Source of the DNA: Emcibacter sp.
GTDB taxonomy: Bacteria; Pseudomonadota; Alphaproteobacteria; Sphingomonadales; Emcibacteraceae
Length of the DNA: 64,000 nucleotides
Reading direction: 5' to 3'
Assembly (NCBI GenBank): GCA_021647465.1
Contig: JAKIUQ010000001.1
Coordinates: 248,001 to 312,000, forward strand
Position 1 is the stretch's first letter. Each line of letters opens with the position of its first letter. Positions 43,216 to 51,835 of this stretch are shown here, one piece after another. A program made the translations under genes and the position numbers. The notes beneath the pieces are model-generated. The model was given only the letters and a program-made list of their open reading frames with translations. It was not told the DNA's origin and searched no databases.

Positions 43216-43689
43216 TTATGCGCGGATCGTCTTGGCAAGTTTATCCAGCACACCATTGATGAAGCCGGGCTTGCTGTCATCAAAAAAGGCCTTGGCCACA
43301 TCAACATACTCGTTAATGACAACAGAGGTCGGAATGTCAGGGCGGCCCATTAATTCATAGGTTCCTGCCCGTAAAATCGCGCGGGCAACGGGCTCAATGC
43401 GGGCCAAAGTCCAACCTTCTGATAATGATCCGGCCACATGCGCGTCAATATCAGTCCTTCTTTCTTCAACACCTTTGACAAGGTCATTAAAAAAAACAGT
43501 GTCCGCCGACGCATAATGATCGCCTTCAATGACCTCGCCCAGGCGATAATCAATAAATTCAGCTATTACCTGCTGTGCTGATTGATCGCCAATATCCATC
43601 TGATACAGCGCTTGCGCTGCGCCCAGCCTTGATGCACTTCTGGCACCGCCCTGTTTGGATGTTGTTTTTTTGGCATTTTTACTCATCAC
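43216..43689 (-). CDS. nusB: Transcription antitermination factor NusB
   Basis: This 157-residue helical protein binds boxA RNA with NusE in rRNA antitermination. Blocks SRLGAAQALYQMDIG near 22, FFNDLVKGV, and the C-terminal ARAILRAGTYELMGRPDIPTSVVINEYVDVAKAFFDDSKPGFINGVLDKLA are characteristic. It overlaps ribH by four bases. Confidence 0.95.
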   Translation of the reverse strand: MMSKNAKKTTSKQGGARSASRLGAAQALYQMDIGDQSAQQVIAEFIDYRLGEVIEGDHYASADTVFFNDLVKGVEERRTDIDAHVAGSLSEGWTLARIEPVARAILRAGTYELMGRPDIPTSVVINEYVDVAKAFFDDSKPGFINGVLDKLAKTIRA

Positions 43690-44132
43690 TCAATCAGTCC
43701 AAATTTACGTTTCAATTCAATCATTCTGAGGGCAACCTCTGTAACAAAGCCGCCTTTATTGCCTTTGTCCACTGATGCCCGCGCCCAAGCCTGATCACGA
43801 TTCTCAACGGTCAATACACCGTAACCTATGGCAAGTCTATCTTTGATTGCCAGTTCCTGCAATCCCCGCGCAGTTTCCCCGCAGACATAATCATAATGGG
43901 ATGTTTCGCCGCGAATAACGCAGCCCAAGGCCACATAACCGTCATAATTTTTGCGCCCTGCATCAGCGGCAAAGCGAATGGCCGCCGGAATTTCAAAAGC
44001 CCCCGGCACGCTAATCCGGTCATAGCTCGCACCGGCTTTTTCCAGAACGTCAACAGCGCCTCTGATCAATTCGTTGGTGATATCTTCGTAATAGGGCGAT
44101 TCCACGATTAGCAGATGTAAGGACTGGGGCAT
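43686..44132 (-). CDS. ribH: 6,7-dimethyl-8-ribityllumazine synthase
   Basis: This 148-residue enzyme condenses 5-amino-6-ribitylaminouracil with 3,4-dihydroxy-2-butanone 4-phosphate. VPGAFEIPAAIRFAA (about 44-58), LGCVIRGETSHYDYVCGE (about 79-96) and GVLTVENRDQAWAR are intact. It sits between ribBX and nusB. Confidence 0.95.
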   Translation of the reverse strand: MPQSLHLLIVESPYYEDITNELIRGAVDVLEKAGASYDRISVPGAFEIPAAIRFAADAGRKNYDGYVALGCVIRGETSHYDYVCGETARGLQELAIKDRLAIGYGVLTVENRDQAWARASVDKGNKGGFVTEVALRMIELKRKFGLIE

Positions 44133-44160
44133 ATTATTCTCTATTTTTAATTTACGGCAA

Positions 44161-45294
44161 TTATGTGCGTATCAGACCCACATCAATAGATTGATCAAAT
44201 TTACGTTGCTCTACGATATTAAGGCCATATCCTTCAATGCCAACAACATGTTGTTCTGTATTTGATAAAAGGATCAAATCCTTAATGCCCAAGTCCACCA
44301 ATATCTGCGCCCCGATACCATAATTCCTCAGGAAGCTTTCCGAGGATATATTTTTCTTGCCTGTTTTGCGGGCAATCTGGTCTGAAATAATGGTGCTGGA
44401 AGATTCTCGCAAGTAAACCACAACACCGCAGCCTTCATCGCCGATTTCAGCCATGGCCCGATTTAACTGGCTTCTTCGTGCCCCCTTAGTGCTCAATAGA
44501 TCGTCAAACATATTGAACGGATGCATACGCACCAATACCGGCGAATCTTTTGTGGGGTTGCCTTTGACGAGGGCAAAATGCTGCGTATGATCATCTTTGA
44601 CTTCATAAACACGCAGCTTGAACTCACCGCCATATTCTGAATTTATGACGGTTTCCTCTATACAGCCCACAAGGTTATCAACTTTTCGGCGATAGGCTAT
44701 CAAATCGGCAATCGTTGCGATCTTCAGCTCATGTTTTTTAGCAAATTCTATAAGATCCGGCAGACGGGCCATGGTGCCATCATCATTCATGATTTCACAA
44801 ATCACGCCGGCGGGAATAAGGCCTGCGAGACGGGCCATATCAACGGCCGCTTCTGTATGTCCCGCCCTGACCAGAACGCCGCCGTCACGGGCGACAATGG
44901 GGAAAACATGCCCCGGCGAGACAATATCATCGGCCCCCAGATCAGCATTTATGGCAACAGCAATTGTATGGGCCCTGTCTGCGGCTGAAATACCTGTCGT
45001 AATGCCTTCTTTAGCCTCAATCGAGACGGTGAATGCTGTATTATTCCTTGCCCTGTTATTGATACTCATCGGCGGAAGGCCAAGTATTTCCGCCCTTTTT
45101 CTATCCACCGTCAGACAGATCAGGCCACGGCCATATTTTGCCATAAAATTAACCGCATCCGGCGTGGCCATTTGGGCAGGAATAATCAGGTCACCCTCAT
45201 TTTCACGGTCTTCATCATCAACAAGAATAAACATCCGGCCATTTTTTGCATCTTCTAAAACATCTTCAATGGGGGATAAAGAACTATGGGGCAT
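44161..45294 (-). CDS. ribB: 3,4-dihydroxy-2-butanone-4-phosphate synthase with non-canonical GTP cyclohydrolase II-like domain (RibBX type)
   Basis: This 377-residue protein has two domains. The RibB domain (about 5-205) is intact: FILVDDEDRENEGDLIIPAQ, RAGHTEAAVDMARLAG, and a closing EIMNDDGTMARLPDL. It makes the four-carbon precursor of riboflavin from ribulose 5-phosphate. The C-terminal domain (about 210-377) follows the GTP cyclohydrolase II fold, but the zinc site of active enzymes is gone: in place of a CxTGDxxxSxRCDC block it has VLVRMHPFNMFDDLLSTKGARR. The catalytic function of this half is therefore doubtful, as described for RibBX proteins in Rhizobiales. The start MPHSSLSPIEDVLED matches the family; an upstream ATG at 45324 would overlap ribE. 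Confidence 0.92.
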   Translation of the reverse strand: MPHSSLSPIEDVLEDAKNGRMFILVDDEDRENEGDLIIPAQMATPDAVNFMAKYGRGLICLTVDRKRAEILGLPPMSINNRARNNTAFTVSIEAKEGITTGISAADRAHTIAVAINADLGADDIVSPGHVFPIVARDGGVLVRAGHTEAAVDMARLAGLIPAGVICEIMNDDGTMARLPDLIEFAKKHELKIATIADLIAYRRKVDNLVGCIEETVINSEYGGEFKLRVYEVKDDHTQHFALVKGNPTKDSPVLVRMHPFNMFDDLLSTKGARRSQLNRAMAEIGDEGCGVVVYLRESSSTIISDQIARKTGKKNISSESFLRNYGIGAQILVDLGIKDLILLSNTEQHVVGIEGYGLNIVEQRKFDQSIDVGLIRT

Positions 45295-45313
45295 ATTAAA
45301 AAACTCTAATTCG

Positions 45314-45913
45314 TTAAAAATCATTCATTCTGGCGACATATCGCGCCAGAACGTCTATTTCCAGATTAACTTTATCGCCTTTTTTCATCTCGGAAAATGT
45401 CGTTTTTTCCTGTGTGTGGGGAATTATATTGATACCAAAAAAGCTTGTTTTATCTTTTTCATCAATAACTTCATTAACGGTCAAAGAAACACCATTGATG
45501 GTGACTGATCCCTTTTCAGCGATATATTTTGCCAGATTGGCCGGCACAGAAAAATAAAATCTTTTGCTTTCACCTTCGGGCGTGATTGATAAAACTTCTC
45601 CTATACCGTCCACATGGCCTGTCACAATATGTCCGCCAAGTTCATCGCCGACTTTCAAGGCTCTTTCAAGATTTACAGGCCCCCCTTCTGTCCAGTCGCC
45701 AAGATTACTACAGGAAAGGGTTTCCGCAGACACATCAACGGCAAACCAGTCGTCCCCTTTATCAACAACCGTCAGGCACACCCCTGAACAGGCAATAGAA
45801 GCCCCAATATCAATAGTCTTCGTGTCAAATAATGTATTTAACAAGATGCGCGTATCGCCATCTCTGGAAATTTTTCTGATGGTCCCAACGTCGGTGATAA
45901 TTCCGGTAAACAT
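45314..45913 (-). CDS. ribE: Riboflavin synthase alpha chain
   Basis: This 199-residue enzyme dismutates two lumazine molecules to riboflavin. It is built of two lumazine-binding repeats: MFTGIITDVGTI with SIACSGVCLTVVD, then GHIVTGHVDGIGEV with GSVTINGVSLTVNEV. It lies one base after ribD and 19 bases before ribBX. Confidence 0.94.
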   Translation of the reverse strand: MFTGIITDVGTIRKISRDGDTRILLNTLFDTKTIDIGASIACSGVCLTVVDKGDDWFAVDVSAETLSCSNLGDWTEGGPVNLERALKVGDELGGHIVTGHVDGIGEVLSITPEGESKRFYFSVPANLAKYIAEKGSVTINGVSLTVNEVIDEKDKTSFFGINIIPHTQEKTTFSEMKKGDKVNLEIDVLARYVARMNDF

Positions 45914-45914
45914 T

Positions 45915-47015
45915 TTAGATCATATACTCCTGCCAAATATCATTTCCGGTTTGGCCTGTTCGGATCAAGGAAAATTTCGGCATTTTCTGTAATTCCGTTA
46001 ATCCAATTGATGATAGCGCGGGAACGCCATCACCGCCAATAATAGCTGTTGACCGGAACCAATATAGCCGGTCTACCAGACTTGCCCTGATCAGGGAAGC
46101 ATTAACTTGTGCGCCGCCTTCGGATAATATTCTGGTAATGCCTTTTGCCGCAAGTATCATCATCATTTTTTCCAGATCAATTTGGCCATCTTGATTTAAA
46201 TCACAACATATGATTTGCACAGATTTTTTCTCAAGCCGCGTTTTTTTTTGATCATGACCATGGCCGGTTATTATCCATGTAGGGATTTTTTTGGCCGTAT
46301 TCACCACGGCGCAATCATCGGGCGTTCTTAAATGGCTGTCCAGAATGATTCTGACGGGGGAGCGGCTTTCAAGGCCTGCGAGACGGCAATCCAGCGACGG
46401 GTTATCCGCCAAAACCGTCCCGACACCAACGAGAATGGCGTCATGACTTGCTCTAAGCAAATGTCCCCTCCTGCGGGATTCCGGCCCCGTAATCCATTTG
46501 CTTTGACCCGAAGCTGCGGCAATCATGCCGTCCAAAGACGTTGCTGTCTTCAGAGTGACAAAAGGCTTTTTTTGCATGATACGTTTGAAAAAACCCTGAT
46601 TTAGAGCCCCTGCTTGTGTTTGACAGACGCCCAAATCAACCTGAACAGCCGCTTTTTTCAAGATTTCCAGCCCCTTGCCCGCAGTGCGTTCATCGGGATC
46701 TATTGTGGCCACAACCACTCTTGATATTTCAGCCTTCACCAAGCTTTCAGCGCAGGGCGGCGTTTTGCCAAAATGCGCGCAGGGTTCCAGCGTAACATAT
46801 GCCGTTGCCCCTTTAGCCGCCCTGCCCGCCTGTTTCAAGGCCATTGCCTCGCCATGCGGCCGTCCGCCAAAACCGGTATAGCCGCGCCCGATAACATGGC
46901 CATTTTGATCAACAATAATACATCCAACAGACGGATTGGGCCAAGTGGTGCCCAGACCTCTTTGGGCCAGTCCAAGGGCCATTTTCATATAATAACTGTC
47001 GGTTTTCTGTTTCAA
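45915..47015 (-). CDS. ribD: Bifunctional diaminohydroxyphosphoribosylaminopyrimidine deaminase / 5-amino-6-(5-phosphoribosylamino)uracil reductase
   Basis: This 366-residue protein catalyses two successive riboflavin-pathway steps. The zinc deaminase domain has PHGEAMAL (about 53-60, with HGE where HAE is more usual) and LEPCAHFGKTPPCAESL (about 77-93). The NADPH-dependent reductase half begins near 150 (KKPFVTLKTATSLDGMIA) and contains ILSEGGAQVNASLI. It follows nrdR by 22 bases. Confidence 0.95.
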   Translation of the reverse strand: MKQKTDSYYMKMALGLAQRGLGTTWPNPSVGCIIVDQNGHVIGRGYTGFGGRPHGEAMALKQAGRAAKGATAYVTLEPCAHFGKTPPCAESLVKAEISRVVVATIDPDERTAGKGLEILKKAAVQVDLGVCQTQAGALNQGFFKRIMQKKPFVTLKTATSLDGMIAAASGQSKWITGPESRRRGHLLRASHDAILVGVGTVLADNPSLDCRLAGLESRSPVRIILDSHLRTPDDCAVVNTAKKIPTWIITGHGHDQKKTRLEKKSVQIICCDLNQDGQIDLEKMMMILAAKGITRILSEGGAQVNASLIRASLVDRLYWFRSTAIIGGDGVPALSSIGLTELQKMPKFSLIRTGQTGNDIWQEYMI

Positions 47016-47037
47016 AGCGACCCCTTATTTGTTAACT

Positions 47038-47508
47038 TCAGGTTTTTTTACTTGTGGTAGGATCGGCAATCTGCTCGACGAATTTTTCGAAATCCTGAGC
47101 CTCCCTGAAATCCTTATAGACCGAGGCGTATCTTACATATGCCACCGTATCCATATTCTTGAGGCCTTCCATGATTAACTTGCCAATGTCTTCTGTCTGA
47201 ACCTCTGATTCACCAAGGCTTTCCAGTTGCCTGACGATCCCATTGATCAATAGCTCAATACGGTTTTCTTCAATGGGCCGCTTGCGAAGGGCAAGATTGA
47301 CGGATCGCTCCAGCTTGACCCGCTCAAACGGAACTTTCTTACCATTCTTTTTCGCAACGACCAATTCGCGCAGCTGCACCCTCTCAAATGTGGTGAAACG
47401 GGCGCCGCAGCCATTACAGGATCGCCGGCGCCGGATGGCCGAATTATCCTCGGTCGGACGGCTGTCTTTTACCTGAGTATCGTCATTTCCGCAAAATGGG
47501 CACCGCAT
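47038..47508 (-). CDS. nrdR: Transcriptional repressor NrdR
   Basis: This 156-residue regulator of ribonucleotide reductase genes has a zinc ribbon (MRCPFCG, Cys3 and Cys6, with CNGCGARFTTFER, Cys31 and Cys34) and an ATP-cone domain (about 49-139, VVAKKNGKKVPFERVKLERSVNLALRKRPI). It senses ATP/dATP. Position between glyA and ribD is widely conserved in alphaproteobacteria. Confidence 0.95.
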   Translation of the reverse strand: MRCPFCGNDDTQVKDSRPTEDNSAIRRRRSCNGCGARFTTFERVQLRELVVAKKNGKKVPFERVKLERSVNLALRKRPIEENRIELLINGIVRQLESLGESEVQTEDIGKLIMEGLKNMDTVAYVRYASVYKDFREAQDFEKFVEQIADPTTSKKT

Positions 47509-47543
47509 ATGTTTTTCCTTATAAAACTGGCCTTATAAAATAT

Positions 47544-48827
47544 TCAATAAATTGGGAAATCTTTACAAAGGGCAACAACCTTTTTCCGAACAGATTCTTC
47601 TGCGGCACTGTTATCATCGGGGTTAGCGCGCAGGCCTTCTAAAATTTCAATGATGAATTCTCCGATCATTTCAAATTCTTTTGTATTAAACCCGCGTGTT
47701 GTTCCCGCCGGAGAGCCAAGGCGAACGCCTGATGTCACCATGGGTTTTTCAGGGTCAAAGGGAATACCATTCTTGTTGCAGGTTATATTGGCGCGGCCCA
47801 GTGAATTATCCGCATCACGCCCTGTCAAACCCAAAGGCCGTAAATCCACAAGCATCAAATGTGTGTCCGTACCACCAGAAACGATGTCACAGCCGCCTTC
47901 TTTAAGCCGCGCTGCCAAGGCTCGTGCATTTTCAACAACTCTTTTCGCATAATCTTTGAATTCCGGCCTTAGCGCCTCGCCAAAAGCAACAGCTTTTGCC
48001 GCAATCACATGCATTAATGGCCCGCCCTGCAAACCCGGAAATACTGCAGAGTTAAATTTCTTTGCCAAATCAGCATCATTGGTCAAAATCATGCCGCCCC
48101 GCGGCCCGCGCAATGTCTTGTGAGTTGTCGTGGTCACAACATGGGCATGTTCCAGCGGATTTGGATGAACGCCGCCAGCAACCAAACCTGCAAAATGGGC
48201 CATATCAACCCAAAAATAAGCCCCAACCTCATCGGCAATCTCTCTGAAACGTTTAAAGTCAATGAAACGTGGATAGGCTGACCCGCCGGCAATGATAATC
48301 TTTGGTTTATGCTCTTTTGCAAGGCGCGCCACCTCATCGAAATCAATCATGGCATCCTTTTGGCTCACCCCATATTGAATCGCATTAAACCATTTGCCTG
48401 ACTGGGCGGGCGGCGCGCCATGGGTTAAATGGCCGCCAGCCGCCAACGACATGCCAAGAATAGTATCCCCCGGCTGCAACAAGGCCAGATTAACCGCGCC
48501 ATTTGCCTGCGCGCCTGAATGAGGTTGAACATTGACATAACCGGCATTGAAAATCTTTTTTGCCCGTTCGATGGCTAAATTCTCCGCCATATCAACATAT
48601 TCACATCCCCCGTAATAACGCCGCCCCGGGTATCCTTCGGCATATTTGTTGGTCAATACGGAGCCTTGCGCTTCCATAACGGCGCGGCTGACGATATTTT
48701 CCGAGGCAATAAGTTCAATATGTTCCTGTTGGCGGCCTAATTCCAGGGTAATCGTTTTAAACAGCTCTGGGTCATTTTCGCTTAGAGTGGTGTTAAAAAA
48801 ATCAGTCATATCAGTGGAAGTTGTCAT
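47544..48827 (-). CDS. glyA: Serine hydroxymethyltransferase
   Basis: This 427-residue PLP enzyme interconverts serine and glycine and charges tetrahydrofolate. QEHIELIASENIVSRAVMEAQGS at the start, YYGGCEYVDMAE, and the PLP lysine in VVTTTTHKTLRGPRGGMIL (Lys about 237) are intact. It follows rpiB by 40 bases and precedes nrdR by 35. Confidence 0.96.
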   Translation of the reverse strand: MTTSTDMTDFFNTTLSENDPELFKTITLELGRQQEHIELIASENIVSRAVMEAQGSVLTNKYAEGYPGRRYYGGCEYVDMAENLAIERAKKIFNAGYVNVQPHSGAQANGAVNLALLQPGDTILGMSLAAGGHLTHGAPPAQSGKWFNAIQYGVSQKDAMIDFDEVARLAKEHKPKIIIAGGSAYPRFIDFKRFREIADEVGAYFWVDMAHFAGLVAGGVHPNPLEHAHVVTTTTHKTLRGPRGGMILTNDADLAKKFNSAVFPGLQGGPLMHVIAAKAVAFGEALRPEFKDYAKRVVENARALAARLKEGGCDIVSGGTDTHLMLVDLRPLGLTGRDADNSLGRANITCNKNGIPFDPEKPMVTSGVRLGSPAGTTRGFNTKEFEMIGEFIIEILEGLRANPDDNSAAEESVRKKVVALCKDFPIY

Positions 48828-48867
48828 ATTATATAAATCCTAAATCAACATATATTTCTTAAAAAAA

Positions 48868-49302
48868 TCAAGACATCTTATCAATTCGCCGTTGATGTCG
48901 TCCGCCCTCAAATTCTGTCTTCAAAAAAGCCTTCAGGCAATCCTTTGCGACATCCGTGCCAATAAGCCGCCCGCCGAAAACGATGACATTGGCATCATTA
49001 TGCTGGCGGCTTAATTCTGCGCTTAATCTATCGTGAATCAAGGCCGCCCTGATATGAGCATGACGGTTGGCGGCAATGCTGATGCCAATACCGGAACCGC
49101 AGACAAGAACCCCTCTTGAAGCTTTATTCTCCTTGATGGCCGCCGCAAGGGCGTGGGCATAATCCGGATAGTCCACCGACTTAAGGTCATGACACCCCAA
49201 ATCCAGAACATCAAAGCCCTGATTCAAAAGAAAGTCCTTGAGAATAACCTTCAAGTCATACCCGCCGTGATCAGCCGCTAACACAATGTTTTCTTTAGAC
49301 AT
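48868..49302 (-). CDS. rpiB: Ribose-5-phosphate isomerase B
   Basis: This 144-residue enzyme interconverts ribose 5-phosphate and ribulose 5-phosphate. ADHGGYDLKVILKDFL (10-25), VDYPDYA, and the active-site VLVCGSGIGISIAANR with cysteine near 70 are present. Ribulose 5-phosphate is also the RibB substrate made for riboflavin in the same operon. First gene of the operon; its leader contains repeated ATATGGT/ACCATAT arms. Confidence 0.94.
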   Translation of the reverse strand: MSKENIVLAADHGGYDLKVILKDFLLNQGFDVLDLGCHDLKSVDYPDYAHALAAAIKENKASRGVLVCGSGIGISIAANRHAHIRAALIHDRLSAELSRQHNDANVIVFGGRLIGTDVAKDCLKAFLKTEFEGGRHQRRIDKMS

Positions 49303-49350
49303 ATATCATTACCTTAATCAATATATCAGGCAGGACTTCGCGCCCTTCCG

Positions 49351-49399
49351 ACCATATAAGGCCTACATATCATATGGTCACGGGTTTTCCTACCATATG
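49351..49399. repeat. Three-arm inverted repeat in the rpiB leader
   Basis: ACCATAT (49351-49357), ATATGGT (49372-49378) and ACCATATG (49392-49399). The middle arm can pair with either outer arm (14-base spacing on one side, 13 on the other), giving two mutually exclusive hairpins. It lies 49-97 bases upstream of rpiB. It might be a regulator-binding array or a switching leader; there is no clear T-run. Confidence 0.45.
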
Positions 49400-49467
49400 T
49401 ATGGGAAAAATGAAATAAATACACAAACTGTCGTATAGCAAGGGTCTGGATCTATTAATTTGAGGGA

Positions 49468-49659
49468 TTATCTTGTTTTTTCTTTGGCGAGAATATATTT
49501 TAGCTTATTAACGGCAACCTGTGACAAGTGATGACGGGTGGCTGATGTCGGGCCAACAATCGACACTTCACGCCCCGTTACAGGGTCGACAGCCGAAACC
49601 TTCACAGATTTTCCTATTTGAATGAATTCGACAAAAAATTTGTCATCATCATTGTCCAT
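49468..49659 (-). CDS. Small conserved alphaproteobacterial protein (DUF6898-like)
   Basis: A 63-residue soluble protein with the pattern FFVEFIQIGKSVKVSAVD followed by PVTGREVSIVGPTSA and a basic C-terminus. Proteins with this pattern are found in related alphaproteobacteria, which I believe are grouped as DUF6898, but the family number is from memory. Function unknown. It lies 33 bases downstream of hemA on the same strand and probably shares its transcript. Confidence 0.65.
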   Translation of the reverse strand: MDNDDDKFFVEFIQIGKSVKVSAVDPVTGREVSIVGPTSATRHHLSQVAVNKLKYILAKEKTR

Positions 49660-49692
49660 TCATTTATCCTTGATTTAAGAAAAATATCGCCT

Positions 49693-50913
49693 TCAAGCTG
49701 CCTTGGCGAATTTGCTAATATCCAAACGCGCCCAGACAATCTTCAGAGAACTGACTAAATGGTCTATCATTTCATCTGTATGAAGGGGGCTTGGCGTGAA
49801 ACGTAGTCTTTCAGTGCCGCGCGGTACCGTTGGGTAATTAATGGGCTGAACATAAATTTTAAATTCATTCAGCAGGATATCCGACGCTTGCTTGCAGATA
49901 ACAGGATCACCAACCAAAACAGGAACAATATGGCTGACCGATGGCATAACAGGCAGTCCGCCGCAGCTTAGTTTTTCTTTTAAGGAAGCCGCCCGTTCCT
50001 GATGAATATCGCGTTCGACCTGACTTTCTTTTAAATGACGCACACTTGCAAGGGCGCCGGCCACAATAACGGGCGATAGGGATGTCGTAAAAATAAAGCC
50101 CGGCGCATAACTGCGAATCGCATCCACTATGACTGAGCTTGAGGTAATATATCCCCCCATCAGACCAAAAGCTTTCCCTAATGTCCCCTCAATAACGCTG
50201 AGACGATCCCTTAAATCTTCTTGTTCCGAAATTCCGCCGCCCCGCGCGCCATACATACCAACCGCATGGACTTCATCAAGATAAGTCAGGGCATTATATT
50301 TATCCGCAAGGTCGCAGAATTCCTTTATTGGCGCGAAATCACCATCCATGGAATAAACAGATTCAAAAGCAATAAGTTTGGGCAGATCAGGGTCAGTCGC
50401 CTTCAGCAGGCTTTCCAGATGTTCGATGTCATTATGACGAAAAACATGTTTTTTGCAGCCACTATGACGGATCCCCTCGATCATGGAAGCATGATTGAGT
50501 TCATCGGAGAAAACAACGCAGCCCGGCATTAATTTAGCCATCGTGCTAAGCGTTGCATCATTTGAAATATAACCGGAAGTAAAAAGAAGGCCGGCCTCCT
50601 TATTATGAAGGTCCGCCAATTCCTGTTCTAATAATACATGTAAATGATTGGTGCCGCTGATATTTCTTGTTCCGCCAGCACCAGCGCCGGTAAGGTTCAA
50701 CGACTGCTGCATTGCGTCAATGACTTTAGGATGTTGTCCCATTCCTAAATAGTCATTGCTGCACCAGACGGTGATGTCTTTGACACCATCTTCTGTGTGC
50801 CAAACAGCGTTTGGGAAATTTCCTCTTTGGCGTACGATATCTGTAAATACACGATAACGGCCTTCTTCTTTTACAGCATTCAAAGAATCAGAGAATATCT
50901 GATTATAATCCAT
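49693..50913 (-). CDS. hemA: 5-aminolevulinate synthase
   Basis: This 406-residue PLP enzyme condenses glycine with succinyl-CoA, the first step of heme synthesis in alphaproteobacteria and mitochondria. MDYNQIFSDSLNAVKEEGRYRVF, the NISGTNHLHVLLEQELA block, YLDEVHAVGMYGARGGG, and IEGTLGKAFGLMGGYI (PLP lysine) are characteristic. The start MDYNQIF at 50913 fits the family and has TGGA upstream; an in-frame ATG at 50925 adds four residues. Expression appears to come from an FNR/FixK-type promoter about 200 bases upstream. Confidence 0.96.
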   Translation of the reverse strand: MDYNQIFSDSLNAVKEEGRYRVFTDIVRQRGNFPNAVWHTEDGVKDITVWCSNDYLGMGQHPKVIDAMQQSLNLTGAGAGGTRNISGTNHLHVLLEQELADLHNKEAGLLFTSGYISNDATLSTMAKLMPGCVVFSDELNHASMIEGIRHSGCKKHVFRHNDIEHLESLLKATDPDLPKLIAFESVYSMDGDFAPIKEFCDLADKYNALTYLDEVHAVGMYGARGGGISEQEDLRDRLSVIEGTLGKAFGLMGGYITSSSVIVDAIRSYAPGFIFTTSLSPVIVAGALASVRHLKESQVERDIHQERAASLKEKLSCGGLPVMPSVSHIVPVLVGDPVICKQASDILLNEFKIYVQPINYPTVPRGTERLRFTPSPLHTDEMIDHLVSSLKIVWARLDISKFAKAA

Positions 50914-51092
50914 TGCATGGTCCATCTAAAAAAATCATAGCTCACATTACTTAACATGCCTGACTCACAATTCAGCAACTTTGGAGTCTGAAATACGGCT
51001 TTATCATATATATATAACAAAACACAATATTAAATAACGAAACGATGTTGTTACAATATCTATCAGATGATATTCTGTCAAACTACAGATGC

Positions 51093-51134
51093 AATATACT
51101 AAACTGTTTTACCAATTTACTTGATGCATATCAA
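51093..51134 (-). promoter_or_regulatory. Class II FNR/FixK-type promoter of hemA
   Basis: TTGAT-N4-ATCAA, a perfect FNR/FixK palindrome, is at 51121-51134. On the minus strand it is followed after exactly 22 bases by a -10 element TATATT (plus-strand 51093-51098). That places the palindrome at about -41.5 from a start near 51086, the class II activation geometry. The leader to hemA would be about 170 bases. Oxygen-dependent control of hemA by FnrL or FixK is known in Rhodobacter and Bradyrhizobium. Confidence 0.75.
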
Positions 51135-51150
51135 AGGCGTATATTTTTGC

Positions 51151-51190
51151 CTAGAATGATTGGAACCGTACTAGAATGATTGGAACCGTA
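51151..51190. repeat. 20-bp perfect tandem duplication over the marR stop codon
   Basis: Bases 51151-51170 and 51171-51190 are identical. The right copy contains the last five codons and the stop of marR; the left copy repeats them beyond the stop. It lies between the hemA promoter and marR and does not alter the protein. Confidence 0.9.
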
Positions 51191-51689
51191 ACTGATCTGA
51201 CCAGAAGCTTTCTAATTTTCGCAGTGAATTACGGAGTTCAGAAACATCATCATCTTCAAATACTTTTTTCTCTTTTACAACGTCAAGATTTTCGTCAAAA
51301 AGATCACCGACTAAATCGCAGACTTCCTTGCCTTTTGTGCTTAACCATATACGCAAGGCCCGCCTGTCATGTTCTGCCCGTTCCTGATTAATGTAACCGG
51401 ATTCTACCAGTTTTTTTAGATTATATGAAACATTTGAACCCAGATAATATCCCCGGTTGCGAAGGTCCCCAGCCGTCATTTCATGGTCACCAATATTATA
51501 CAGCAATAATGCCTGAACGCTATTTACATCATTCATGCCCACGCTGTCCAATCGGTTTTTGACAATATCAAGCATTCTTCGATGGAGCCTTTCAATTAAG
51601 CGAAGGCATTCCAAAAAATTCAATTTTGATCTCGCTTCTGGGGTCTCATGCCCCCCAATCAAACTGCTGCTATGGCCTAACGATGACAT
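51171..51689 (-). CDS. MarR-family regulator, LdtR-like
   Basis: This 172-residue winged-helix protein has the conserved LIERLHRRMLDIVKNRLD, NSVQALLLYNIGDHEMTAGDLRNRGYYLGSNVSYNLKKLVESGYI and DRRALRIWLSTKGKEV stretches shared with LdtR of Rhizobiales, which controls L,D-transpeptidase and osmotic-stress genes. Target here is unknown. The start at 51689 has CAGGGA upstream at good spacing; an in-frame ATG at 51719 would add ten residues. It lies between hemA and divergent hemB. Confidence 0.85.
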   Translation of the reverse strand: MSSLGHSSSLIGGHETPEARSKLNFLECLRLIERLHRRMLDIVKNRLDSVGMNDVNSVQALLLYNIGDHEMTAGDLRNRGYYLGSNVSYNLKKLVESGYINQERAEHDRRALRIWLSTKGKEVCDLVGDLFDENLDVVKEKKVFEDDDVSELRNSLRKLESFWSDQLRFQSF

Positions 51690-51835
51690 TCTAATTATCC
51701 CTGTAATATTGTAATTCATTATGTTTCGGAATAATTATAGTATAATAACTACTAATAAGACCTTAACTAACCCAAAAACTTTTAACGTTATTCAGCTTTG
51801 CTTTTTGAAGGTAATAAACCCCAGGGAATAAATTT

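Noticed and set aside
44771..45508. 245-codon plus-strand frame opposite ribB/ribE
   Set aside because: It lies antisense to two clear riboflavin genes, has no Shine-Dalgarno and encodes a Ser/Arg-rich low-complexity sequence. It is a shadow frame.
47509..49467. FMN or glycine riboswitch ahead of the glyA/rib operon
   Set aside because: No RFN element or glycine aptamer core sequences could be found in the intergenic regions; gaps inside the operon are 40 bases or less.
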